Shown here piece after piece: positions 24,277 through 32,173 of a stretch of DNA of 64,000 nt. Both the position numbers and the translations under genes were made by a program. The DNA is from Pelethousia sp034928145 (lineage in GTDB: Bacteria; Bacillota; Clostridia; Christensenellales; CAG-138): positions 1 to 64,000 of the forward strand of contig JAYFPE010000016.1 of the NCBI GenBank assembly GCA_034928145.1. Direction: 5' to 3'. Under the pieces are notes generated by a model, which searched no databases, was not told the DNA's origin, and worked only from the letters and a program-made list of their open reading frames with translations. Position 1 is the stretch's first letter. Each line of letters starts with the position of its first letter.

Positions 24277-25191
24277 TTATCCATCCGCTTGCGCGGGCAG
24301 GCGGGCGGGGTCAAGGCCATTGGCGCGGTAGAGGGAGAGGAGCTCGCCGCTTTTTGTTAACTCGCCAAGGAGCAGGGAGCCGATCTGGGCCAGGGCCGCG
24401 GAATCGGAGGCGGCGCAAATGGCGTAATCCACCGTGCCAAAGGAAAAGGCCGTGGCCGTGATGGGATAGGCTTCTCCATAGCGTTTGGCATAAGTCTCGG
24501 TGAGCAGCACGGCCCGCACCTCGCCATTGGCCAGCGCATCCAGCATATCCGGATAGGAGGCGTAGGTTTTGGCCTTAAGCCCCAGATTGGGGTGGGCAGC
24601 GTTATAGGCGTTAAACAGCGCGGCCTCCGGGCTTTCTCGTATCTTGTTGGATTGGGCCACGCCCACCTCCATGTTTTCCAGCGCAAAACTGGGGGTGCCG
24701 GTGAGGGCCACCAGCAGGCAGGGGTCGCTGTAATATGGGACGGAATAGCTGTATTTGGTTGCCATGGAGGAGGCGGCCAGGGCAATGGCCACATCAATGC
24801 CGCCGTCATCCAGCTTGGGGCCCAGGGTCATGGCGTTCACTTCGACCATTTGCAGGCTAGCGGTTGGGTCGGCATCAGGCAAAAGCCGCGTGGTTAAAAG
24901 GCGCGCCAGGTCGTGCTCCAGCCCGCCCTCCTTTGTGCAGAGGCCCGGCACATCGTAGCGCACGCCTACCCGCAGCACGCCCCGCTCCTGCAAGGAAATC
25001 ACCTCCGCGCTGGCTAAAAGCTGCGGCTCCTCGCGGCTCGCCAGGGCGACGATGATCACCAGCGCCAACGCGGCCAGGATATAGAGCGCTGTGCGGTAGG
25101 GCTTGCCCTCATCCCCCGTAAAGGTGACGGGATTACGGCGCATATTGAAATGCAGGCGGCGCATGCGTCTGCGCCAATCGATTTTTTTCAT
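24277..25191 (-). CDS. membrane-anchored solute-binding protein, amino-acid (family 3) type
   Basis: 304 residues. A basic cytoplasmic segment (1-28) is followed by one membrane span (about 29-47) and an extracellular periplasmic-binding-protein type 2 domain: LQERGVLRVGVRYDVPGLCT, LEHDLARLLTT, GIDVAIALAASS, YYSDPCLLVAL and the second lobe to the end. There is no lipobox, unusual for a Gram-positive binding protein, so it is tethered by its N-terminal helix. No permease or ATPase gene is adjacent. It may be a sensor or an orphan receptor. Its predicted promoter leaves almost no leader (see the minus-strand promoter at 25198-25226). Confidence 0.75.
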   Translation of the reverse strand: MKKIDWRRRMRRLHFNMRRNPVTFTGDEGKPYRTALYILAALALVIIVALASREEPQLLASAEVISLQERGVLRVGVRYDVPGLCTKEGGLEHDLARLLTTRLLPDADPTASLQMVEVNAMTLGPKLDDGGIDVAIALAASSMATKYSYSVPYYSDPCLLVALTGTPSFALENMEVGVAQSNKIRESPEAALFNAYNAAHPNLGLKAKTYASYPDMLDALANGEVRAVLLTETYAKRYGEAYPITATAFSFGTVDYAICAASDSAALAQIGSLLLGELTKSGELLSLYRANGLDPARLPAQADG

Positions 25192-25197
25192 ACCTTG

Positions 25198-25226
25198 ATT
25201 ATAGCCAGAGCGGCCCGCATTGACAA
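25198..25226 (-). promoter_or_regulatory. promoter of the solute-binding protein gene
   Basis: On the minus strand TTGTCA (25221-25226), 17-base spacer, TATAAT (25198-25203). Transcription would begin about at the annotated ATG (25191), implying a leaderless message or a start further inside the gene. Confidence 0.6.
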
Positions 25227-25249
25227 GTGAACAAACATCACGGTATAAT
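25220..25249 (+). promoter_or_regulatory. promoter of alaS
   Basis: TTGACA (25220-25225), 18-base spacer, TATAAT (25244-25249), 55 bases before the start. The -35 overlaps the -35 of the opposing promoter almost completely. Confidence 0.75.
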
Positions 25250-25303
25250 TTAGCAATGTAAAAGCGGGAATTTTGCGCAAATGTTAACAGAGAGGTGCGA
25301 TCT

Positions 25304-27094
25304 ATGAGACTGTTGAAATCTTACGAGTTAAGGGAACTATATTTGGAGTTTTTCCGGCAGAAGGGCCACGCTATCATTCCTTCCGCATCCCTCATTCCGG
25401 AAAATGACCCCACCGTGCTTTTTACCACAGCGGGCATGCATCCCCTGGTGCCCTATCTCATGGGCGCCAAGCACCCGGCGGGCGTGCGGCTGGCGGATGT
25501 GCAAAAGTGCGTGCGCACCGGTGATATCGACGAGGTGGGCGACGCCTCCCATTGTACCTTCTTCGAAATGCTGGGCAATTGGTCTTTGGGCGATTATTTC
25601 AAAAAAGAATCCATCGCCTTTTCCTGGGAATTCCTCACGGATGAAAAATGGCTCGGCATCGATAAAGATAAGCTTTCCTTCACCTGCTTCGAGGGCGATG
25701 CGGATGCGCCTCGCGATACGTTTTCCCACGATTGCTGGGTGAATATGGGCGCGGATCCTTCCCACATCTACTACCTGGGCAAGCGCCATAACTGGTGGGG
25801 CCCGGCCGGCGTGACCGGCCCTTGCGGCCCGGATACCGAGATCTTCTACGATACGGGCAAGCCCAAGTGCTCCCCGGATTGCAACCCGGCCTGCTCCTGC
25901 GGCAAATTCCTTGAGATCTGGAACAACGTCTTCATGGAATACAACAAAAAGGCGGATGGAACCTTCGAGCCCCTCTCCCAGCAAAACGTGGATACCGGCA
26001 TGGGCCTTGACCGCACCGTGGCCACCTTGCAGGGCGTGGAGAGCGTATACGATACCGACGCCTTTACCGGCATCATCGCAGCCATTGCGCGCCTCTGCGG
26101 CAAAAGCTATCAGGATGGCGGCGAGACCACCCGCGCCTTCCGCATCGTGGCGGATCATATCCGCTGCGCTACCTTTATGCTGGGCGACCCAAGGGGCGTA
26201 ACGCCCTCCAATGTTGACCAGGGCTATATCCTTCGCCGGCTGATCCGCCGGGCCATCCGCTACGCCATGCAGCTGGGCATGCCCGAAAGCAGCCTTTCCC
26301 AGGTAGCGGAAGCAGTGATCGCCCAATACGGCGAGCCCTATCCCGAATTGATCGAGAACAGGGAGAAGGTTCTCTCCGAGCTGGCAAAGGAAGAGCAGCG
26401 TTTCCAGCGCACGCTCAAGAACGGCATGCGGGAATTCGAGCGCATCAAGGGCGGCTTCCCGGATGGCATGATCGACGGCGTTACGGCCTTCCATCTTTAT
26501 GATACCTTTGGCTTCCCTGTGGAGTTTACGCAGGAGATGGCCACGGAAAACGGCCTCACGGTCGATCTTGAAGGCTTCCGCAAAGCCTTTGACGAGCACC
26601 AGGAAAAATCCAAGGCCGGCGCGGAGCAGCGCTTTAAAGGCGGCCTGGCGGATACCAGCGATCAAACGGCCCGGCTGCACACGGCCACCCACCTGTTGCA
26701 GGCGGCGCTGCGCAAAGTTTTGCAGGATGACACCATCAGCCAGCGTGGCTCCAACATCACGGCGGAGCGCCTGCGCTTCGACTTCAGCTTTGGCCGCAAG
26801 CTCACGCCCGAGGAATTGCAGGCGGTTGAGGCCGAGGTGAACCGTTATATCGCGGCCGCGGCCCCCATCTCCTGGCAGGAGATGACCGTGGACGAGGCCA
26901 AAGCCCAGGGTGCTGTGGGCCTCTTTGGCGATAAATACGGCGAGCGCGTCAAGGTATATACCATGGGCGGCTTTTCCAAAGAGATTTGCGGCGGCCCCCA
27001 CGCCGAGAACACCGGTGATTTACACCACTTCACCATCAAAAAGGAAGAGGCCAGCAGCGCGGGCGTGCGCCGCATCAAGGCCGTCTTAGATTGA
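25304..27094 (+). CDS. alaS: alanyl-tRNA synthetase, short form without C-Ala domain
   Basis: 596 residues from the ATG at 25304 (AGAGG nine bases upstream; a GTG at 25295 lies inside that site). Present in order: class II catalytic core (LRELYLEFFRQKGH, PTVLFTTAGMHPLVPYL, then motif 2 with SHCTFFEMLGNWSLGDYF), the tRNA-recognition helical domain to about 430, and the editing domain with zinc ligands HTATH (about 459-463) and CGGPH (about 562-566). The protein stops right after the editing domain (AGVRRIKAVLD). Usual bacterial AlaRS is about 870 residues and carries DHHA1/C-Ala after that point. No T-box fits in the 54-base leader. It could be the only AlaRS or a second, specialised copy. Confidence 0.85.
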   Translation: MRLLKSYELRELYLEFFRQKGHAIIPSASLIPENDPTVLFTTAGMHPLVPYLMGAKHPAGVRLADVQKCVRTGDIDEVGDASHCTFFEMLGNWSLGDYFKKESIAFSWEFLTDEKWLGIDKDKLSFTCFEGDADAPRDTFSHDCWVNMGADPSHIYYLGKRHNWWGPAGVTGPCGPDTEIFYDTGKPKCSPDCNPACSCGKFLEIWNNVFMEYNKKADGTFEPLSQQNVDTGMGLDRTVATLQGVESVYDTDAFTGIIAAIARLCGKSYQDGGETTRAFRIVADHIRCATFMLGDPRGVTPSNVDQGYILRRLIRRAIRYAMQLGMPESSLSQVAEAVIAQYGEPYPELIENREKVLSELAKEEQRFQRTLKNGMREFERIKGGFPDGMIDGVTAFHLYDTFGFPVEFTQEMATENGLTVDLEGFRKAFDEHQEKSKAGAEQRFKGGLADTSDQTARLHTATHLLQAALRKVLQDDTISQRGSNITAERLRFDFSFGRKLTPEELQAVEAEVNRYIAAAAPISWQEMTVDEAKAQGAVGLFGDKYGERVKVYTMGGFSKEICGGPHAENTGDLHHFTIKKEEASSAGVRRIKAVLD

Positions 27095-27159
27095 TTCAAA
27101 TCAACAAGCGGGTGTGGGGCGGCTGATCCGCCCCCATTCTTTGTAACCGAGGAGGAAGG

Positions 27160-27894
27160 ATGGCCCAGGAATACTTTACATACGATTGGCATATGGATGG
27201 CGCGCCGGCGCAATTTTTGGTGGATATGAGGCTGAGCGAAGCGGAGCTGGCCCGGCGGCCTTACCTGCTCTATGTGCAGGGCAAAAGCCAAGACGGGGCG
27301 CTAAGCCCCCGCGAGATGAAACGGTTGGATGAACTCGAAAAGAAATGCCGCAAAAAGCTGGACGCTATTTTCGCAGGTTCCATCCACACGGCGGAGCGGG
27401 GCGTGTTCTTCTTTTACGCCAAAGAGGAAGGCGCGCTGGAAGCGGCCCGGCATATCGCCGCCAAAGAAAAGCTCCTTCAATGCGCCGCCGGCCTGCGACA
27501 GGAGCCGGATCGGGTCACCTTCCAAAAAGTCCTCTATCCGGATGCCGCCCGCCTCTTTACAGAGCAAAACCGCAAGCAGCTGCAGCTTTTGAAAAAACAT
27601 GGCGACACCATGACCGCTTCCCGCCGCATTACCCTGCATATGTTCTTTCCGGCGGAGCCGCTGGTGGGCCTTTTTGCCGAGGACGCACGAGTCAGCGGCT
27701 TTGCCGTAGGCGAATATGAATACGAGCCCGAGCAGGAGCTGCCTTACGGCGTGGCCCTTTGCCGGGTGAGCGGCTTGGATAAGGCCGACATCGACGCCAT
27801 CACTACCCAGGCTATTCGCCTGGCCGCCCGCTACGAGGGCACGCTCAGCTATTGGAACTGCCCCATCGTGGGAAAGATATCGCCATTTCGCTGA
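27160..27894 (+). CDS. DUF695/RraB-like protein
   Basis: 244 residues. The N-terminal half (DWHMDGAPAQFLVDM, then a YVQGKSQDG segment and a GSIHTAERGVFFFYAKEEGAL strand) resembles DUF695. The C-terminal half (HGDTMTASRRITLHMFFPAE, GFAVGEYEYEPEQELPYGVALCRVSGLDKADID, then a terminal YEGTLSYWNC) resembles the RraB fold, which in enterobacteria inhibits RNase E. Such fusions are widespread but uncharacterised. It lies 65 bases after alaS with GAGGAAGG upstream and shares its terminator, so it is probably cotranscribed. Family call by pattern only. Confidence 0.6.
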   Translation: MAQEYFTYDWHMDGAPAQFLVDMRLSEAELARRPYLLYVQGKSQDGALSPREMKRLDELEKKCRKKLDAIFAGSIHTAERGVFFFYAKEEGALEAARHIAAKEKLLQCAAGLRQEPDRVTFQKVLYPDAARLFTEQNRKQLQLLKKHGDTMTASRRITLHMFFPAEPLVGLFAEDARVSGFAVGEYEYEPEQELPYGVALCRVSGLDKADIDAITTQAIRLAARYEGTLSYWNCPIVGKISPFR

Positions 27895-27926
27895 TCCTTA
27901 AAAGCGAATCGGAACGGAGAACGCCT

Positions 27927-27961
27927 GGCGGGGCGCATCTTGGATGCGCCCCGCCATTTTT
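27927..27961 (+). terminator. terminator of alaS and the RraB-like gene
   Basis: A perfect 13-bp stem (GGCGGGGCGCATC / GATGCGCCCCGCC) over a 3-base loop, followed by ATTTTTAT. Confidence 0.9.
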
Positions 27962-27969
27962 ATGATAGC

Positions 27970-28482
27970 CTAGCTCTCTACCCCATATAATCGCAGCGCC
28001 AGCCGCTTGACAAGGCGGGCGCGGTTGCGGCGCACGGTGGCTGGGTCGCATTGCAGGCGCTCGGCGATATCCACCTCCCGCATACCCTGCAAGTAACGCA
28101 GCTCGATGGCGGGGTAATAGGGGTCGTCCGCGATGAAGCTGAGCGCGGCCGCCATGCGCCTAAGTTCCCGCTCGTTGGCCGCCAGGCGGCTGCGCAGGGC
28201 CGCCATCTGGTCGCCCCGGATATCCTGGGGCGAGCGCGGAAGATTCGAGCCGCGGCCCAGCTCCAGCAGCGCGGGCCGCGGCCCCAGCAGCTCCGCCTCC
28301 CCGCTTTCCAGGGCCATCAGATCTTCCTTGTCGTCTTCTACCCGCTCCCGAATTACGGGCACGCGGTAGAGCCGCTGCTCCGTGGCCCGATAAGCCGCCT
28401 GGGCGGGCTGCTCGGGCGGCGCTCCGTAATGCCGCTCCAGCGCCTGGGCGCACAGCATGTGGTTCTCAAAATTTCGTTCCAT
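27970..28482 (-). CDS. phage-type sigma-like HTH regulator (ArpU/sigma-70 region 4-like)
   Basis: 170 residues. The middle is helical and acidic (about 40-110). The C-terminus (about 125-165) is a sigma region-4-like helix-turn-helix: IELRYLQGMREVDIAERLQCDPATVRRNRARLVKRLA. Proteins like this control late gene expression in phages of Gram-positive bacteria and often precede the terminase genes. Here it is divergent from the terminase gene, separated by 265 bases. AAGGAG lies upstream of its start. Confidence 0.7.
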   Translation of the reverse strand: MERNFENHMLCAQALERHYGAPPEQPAQAAYRATEQRLYRVPVIRERVEDDKEDLMALESGEAELLGPRPALLELGRGSNLPRSPQDIRGDQMAALRSRLAANERELRRMAAALSFIADDPYYPAIELRYLQGMREVDIAERLQCDPATVRRNRARLVKRLALRLYGVES

Positions 28483-28747
28483 ATCTCGTCTCCTTGTTCT
28501 TTGTTTTTAGGAAGACAGAACAAATGTTCGTGATTATGGGAACATCATACTCGGAGCGTGAAAGGCTGGTCAAGGGCCAAAAATACCGCAGTCCCATAAA
28601 TGGGACTGAAAAGCAACAGGTTGCACAAAACGCACCCCTTTTTTGCACAAGGATCGCTCGAAAGCTGTCCTTTACCTTAGCGCGGCAGACGGGTATGCTG
28701 AAAGGGACAGAACAATTGTGCGAAAAGGAGGATATGGGAGAGATGGC

Positions 28748-30091
28748 TTGCAATTGATCTTGAAGGGCCTGCCCAATCCCAGGCAGGCGGCGTTCTTTGA
28801 AAGCCGCGCGCGGCATACGGCTTACGGCGGGGCGCGGGGCGGGGGCAAGAGCTGGGCCATGCGCCGCAAGCTGGTGCTGCTGGCGCTAGACCAGCCGGAG
28901 CTGAACATCCTGCTACTTCGGCGAACCTTACCGGAACTTAGGGAGAACCACCTGGTGCCCCTTTTTAAGGAACTAAAGGGCGTGGCCAACTACAACAGCG
29001 GGGAGCGGGTGTTCCGCTTCCCCACGGGCAGCCGATTGCGCCTGGGCTATTGCGATGGTGAAAACGACGTTTACCAATACCAGGGCCAGGAATATGATGT
29101 GATCGGCCTGGAGGAAGCTACGCACTTTACAGAGGAGCAGATGCGCTTCCTCACCACCTGCAACCGAACGGCCAAGATCGGCGTGCGGCCCCGCATGTAT
29201 TACACCTGCAACCCCGGCGGGCCTGGGCATGGCTGGGTCAAGCGGCTCTTCATCGATCGGCGCTACGAGGGCGGCGAGCGGGCCGAGGATTATGCATTCA
29301 TCCCGGCCCGGGTGTGGGATAACCCCGTACTGCTCGCCGCGGATCCGGATTATGTGCGCCTGTTGCAGGCCTTGCCGGAAGATCTTCGGCGGGCGCATCT
29401 CGACGGAGATTGGGATGTGCTATCCGGCCAGTTCTTCCGCGAGTTTTCGCGCAACCGCCATGTGACCCCCGCCTTTGACCTCCCCGCCTGGTGGCGGCGC
29501 TTCCGCTCCATCGATTGGGGCTATAACGACCCCTGCGCCGTGCTCTGGCACGCGGTAGATGGGGATGGCCGCGTCTATACCTACCGGGAGCTGTATGTTA
29601 GAGCCATGCGGGCGGACAAGGTGGCGGAGCGGATGCTGGCGCTATCCAAGGGCGAGGCGGTCGCCTATACGGTAGCCTCGCCGGATATGTGGCAAAAGCG
29701 CGGGGCCCTGCTAAAAAGCGAGGGCGGCTTTGAGGGGGAGAGCATCGCGGAGCTATTCGCCCTTTCGGGCGCGCCGCTGACCCCGGCGGATAATTCCCGC
29801 GTCGCGGGCTGGCAGCGCCTTAGGGGGTACTTGGGCGAAGGGGCGGACGGCCTGCCCCGCTGGCAATGCTTCCCCTGCTGCGAAAACCTCATCCGCACCC
29901 TGCCGCTGCTGGTATTCGACAAGCATAACCGCGAAGACGCGGCGCAGGGCGAGGATCACGCCCCGGAATCCCTACGCTACGCGCTGATGTCCCGCCCGGC
30001 CGCCTGCGCCCCGCCGGCGCCCCGCCAGCCCAAGCCCTACGACCCTCTGGCCACGGACGGGCCGGACGAAAAATCATTTTTAACCATATAA
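28748..30091 (+). CDS. phage terminase large subunit
   Basis: About 447 residues; motor protein that packages DNA into phage heads. Walker A is AYGGARGGGKSWA (about residue 20), Walker B VIGLEEATHF (about 120), and the nuclease domain begins with SIDWGYNDPCAVLWH (about 254), with later acidic residues in the usual places. The start is uncertain: the frame opens at 28643 but homology begins near LILKGLPNPRQ. A TTG at 28748 or 28754 sits 16 or more bases after AAGGAGG at 28725-28731, a loose spacing. No small terminase subunit was recognised upstream. A hairpin (CAGTCCC-ATAAAT-GGGACTG, near 28592) is the only feature of the leader. Confidence 0.85.
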   Translation: MQLILKGLPNPRQAAFFESRARHTAYGGARGGGKSWAMRRKLVLLALDQPELNILLLRRTLPELRENHLVPLFKELKGVANYNSGERVFRFPTGSRLRLGYCDGENDVYQYQGQEYDVIGLEEATHFTEEQMRFLTTCNRTAKIGVRPRMYYTCNPGGPGHGWVKRLFIDRRYEGGERAEDYAFIPARVWDNPVLLAADPDYVRLLQALPEDLRRAHLDGDWDVLSGQFFREFSRNRHVTPAFDLPAWWRRFRSIDWGYNDPCAVLWHAVDGDGRVYTYRELYVRAMRADKVAERMLALSKGEAVAYTVASPDMWQKRGALLKSEGGFEGESIAELFALSGAPLTPADNSRVAGWQRLRGYLGEGADGLPRWQCFPCCENLIRTLPLLVFDKHNREDAAQGEDHAPESLRYALMSRPAACAPPAPRQPKPYDPLATDGPDEKSFLTI

Positions 30092-30112
30092 GCATATGAG
30101 GAGGAAAGGCAA

Positions 30113-31762
30113 ATGAACAAAACGAAAACGGCGGAGGCCGCCTATGCCCTTTTTGATGAATTCCGCGCCGCCTATACGGCCGAATGGGAGCGGCTGGCCA
30201 AATGTGAGCGCCTATACCATGGCGACCATTGGCAGGGCGTTCCCGAAAAGGACGCGGGCGAGCCGCGCCCGGTAACGCCGGTGCTGCATTCCACGGTGGA
30301 AAACGTGCGGGCAGACCTGATGGACAGCTTCCCCCAGGCTATTGTCACGGCGGACGACCCGGCCTACGCGGCGGTAGCGGAGGTGCTCAGCGCGGCCTTG
30401 CAGGAAAATCACCTGCGCTGCGGCTTCAGCCGGGAATACGGCCGCCTGACCCACGACCTGTTGGTGGGCGGCTACATGGTGCAGGAAACGGGCTATGACC
30501 CGGCGCTCAGCGGCGGCCTGGGCGGGGCTTTCATCCGCCAGGTGGATCCCCGCTGCATCCTGTTTGATCCGCTGGTGAGCGATTTGCAGGAGGGCAGGGC
30601 CGTGTTCAAGTTCGCACCCTATCCCCGGGCCTGGTTCGAGAGCCATTATCCTAAGGAGGCGCCCGCCATGAAGGCGGACGGCCTGGGCCTGCGCCCTATG
30701 CGGGACGCGCTCCTGGCCGCCCGCGACGCGGATACCATCCTGTTGCTTGAATGCTGGCAGCGGGAATACGACCCGGAAACCGGCCGCCACAGCGTGCATA
30801 TGCAAAAGTTAGCGGGCGGCCTGCTGCTCGAGGATAGCAGGCAGCAAAAGCCCCAGGGCTATTTTGCCCACGGGGAATACCCGTTCAGCGTAACGGCGCT
30901 CTACCCCCGCAAGGGAAGCTGCCTGGGCTACGGCTTGATTGATATGTTTGAAAAGGCCCAGCTCTATTCGGATAAGCTGGATCAGATCCTGCTCAAAAAC
31001 GCGCTCATGGCCTCGCACAACAAGCTGCTGGTCACCGGGGCCAGCGGCTTCGACGTGGAGGATCTTCGGGATTGGAGCAAGGAGGTGCACAAGGGCGAAA
31101 ACCTCAACGGCGTTACCTGGTTTCCCACGGCGCCCCTGCCCGCGTATTTGGTGGGCTATGTGCAATCCATCCGGGAGAGCATCAAGCAGGAGAGCGGCTC
31201 CAACGACTTTTCGCGGGGTAATGTGAACGGGGGCGTTACGGCAGCATCGGCCATCGCCGCCCTGCAGGAGATGAGCAGCAAGCGGAGCCGCCTGGCGGCC
31301 CGCGCCGTACACGATGCCTTCGAGGCGGCTGTGCGCCAGGAGATCGAGGTGGAGCGGGAGTTCTGCATCCTACCGCGCAGCGTGGCACTGGCCGGTGCGG
31401 ATAGCAAGCGGGCCCACTTCACGGCCAAGATGCTGATGAAGGAGACGGAGCTCGGCAACCAAGTGCCCCTCGACTTCAACATCACCGTGAAGGTGCAGCG
31501 GGAGAACCGCTTCAGCGTGGCCGCACACAATGAGCTGATCCTGGGCATGGTGCGACTGGGCATGCTGACCGCCGACGTAGGCATGGAGCTGATGCTCTTT
31601 GACAGCAAGGCCCAGGCCCAGGCGCTGATGCAAAAAAAGCTGGCCGAAATGAAGGCCGAGGCCGAGGCCAAGGCTGCACAGGCCCGGCCCGCCGAAGAGC
31701 AGAAGCCGGCGCAAGCCACACCCATTGCGGATGAGCTTATGGGGCGGGGCGCTGCTTCGTAA
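30113..31762 (+). CDS. phage portal protein
   Basis: 549 residues, the dodecameric ring through which DNA enters the head. The pattern of P22-like portal proteins is visible: WERLAKCERLYHGDHWQ, VENVRADLMDS, a central barrel with VDPRCILFDP, the KLDQILLKNALMASHNKLL helix, the SGSNDFSRGNVNGGVTAASAIAALQEMSSKRS stretch that lines the channel, and a long C-terminal helical region rich in Ala, Glu and Lys. It follows terminase after 21 bases with GGAGGAAAGG upstream. No protease, scaffold or capsid gene follows, as would be expected in a working phage. Confidence 0.88.
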   Translation: MNKTKTAEAAYALFDEFRAAYTAEWERLAKCERLYHGDHWQGVPEKDAGEPRPVTPVLHSTVENVRADLMDSFPQAIVTADDPAYAAVAEVLSAALQENHLRCGFSREYGRLTHDLLVGGYMVQETGYDPALSGGLGGAFIRQVDPRCILFDPLVSDLQEGRAVFKFAPYPRAWFESHYPKEAPAMKADGLGLRPMRDALLAARDADTILLLECWQREYDPETGRHSVHMQKLAGGLLLEDSRQQKPQGYFAHGEYPFSVTALYPRKGSCLGYGLIDMFEKAQLYSDKLDQILLKNALMASHNKLLVTGASGFDVEDLRDWSKEVHKGENLNGVTWFPTAPLPAYLVGYVQSIRESIKQESGSNDFSRGNVNGGVTAASAIAALQEMSSKRSRLAARAVHDAFEAAVRQEIEVEREFCILPRSVALAGADSKRAHFTAKMLMKETELGNQVPLDFNITVKVQRENRFSVAAHNELILGMVRLGMLTADVGMELMLFDSKAQAQALMQKKLAEMKAEAEAKAAQARPAEEQKPAQATPIADELMGRGAAS

Positions 31763-31771
31763 AAAGCAAGG

Positions 31772-31794
31772 GAACGCCCTGAAACAGGGCGTTC
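31772..31794 (+). terminator. hairpin after the portal gene
   Basis: GAACGCCCTG-AAA-CAGGGCGTTC, a perfect 10-bp stem just after the stop, without a T-run. It directly abuts the repeat element. Confidence 0.6.
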
Positions 31795-31800
31795 TCAGCG

Positions 31801-32106
31801 TGTCAAAAGACCCGGGATTATCAAGGGGCCGTAGCCCTTGACTTCCATTCCGGCATCGGCGGCACCCCCCGGGGGCCTCTCTTGCCGCTTTGCGGCAATT
31901 CACTTTCTGTACGCCGAAACGAAGGCCGCGTTTGCGTCCCGCAGGGCCAAACGCAGAGCGCCTTGATGAAGTGCCGAAATTTTAAGAATTTTCGGCAGAT
32001 GAAAGCCGCAGGCTTTCTTGCCTTTCACGCTTTGCCGCCCGGAAACGCTTAGCGCTTTAGGCAAAGCGTGTATTCTTAAAAAAGTAGTGCGGCCACTTTT
32101 TTGACA
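31801..32106. repeat. 0.3-kb inverted-repeat-bounded intergenic element, copy 2
   Basis: Left end TGTCAAAAGACCC, right end GGCCACTTTTTTGACA. The right end is the exact reverse complement of the left 16 bases of copy 1 (20868-20883). Both copies are preceded by CTCAGCG and contain CTCTCTTGCCGC.T.GCGGCAATTCAC. It holds several short hairpins and no gene. Confidence 0.65.
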
Positions 32107-32173
32107 AGCAAAGCCGGGATTTCCAAAGGGAGGCATCCCTATGGTAGGGGGTTGGGGGCAAAGCCCCGAAAAC

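Noticed and set aside
25250..25303. T-box riboswitch ahead of alaS
   Set aside because: Only about 55 bases lie between promoter and start, too short for a T-box, and no T-box consensus is visible.
28494..28757. 87-codon frame ahead of the terminase gene as a small terminase subunit
   Set aside because: No resemblance to small terminase subunits, no binding site, and an early segment that covers the promoter area of the divergent HTH gene.
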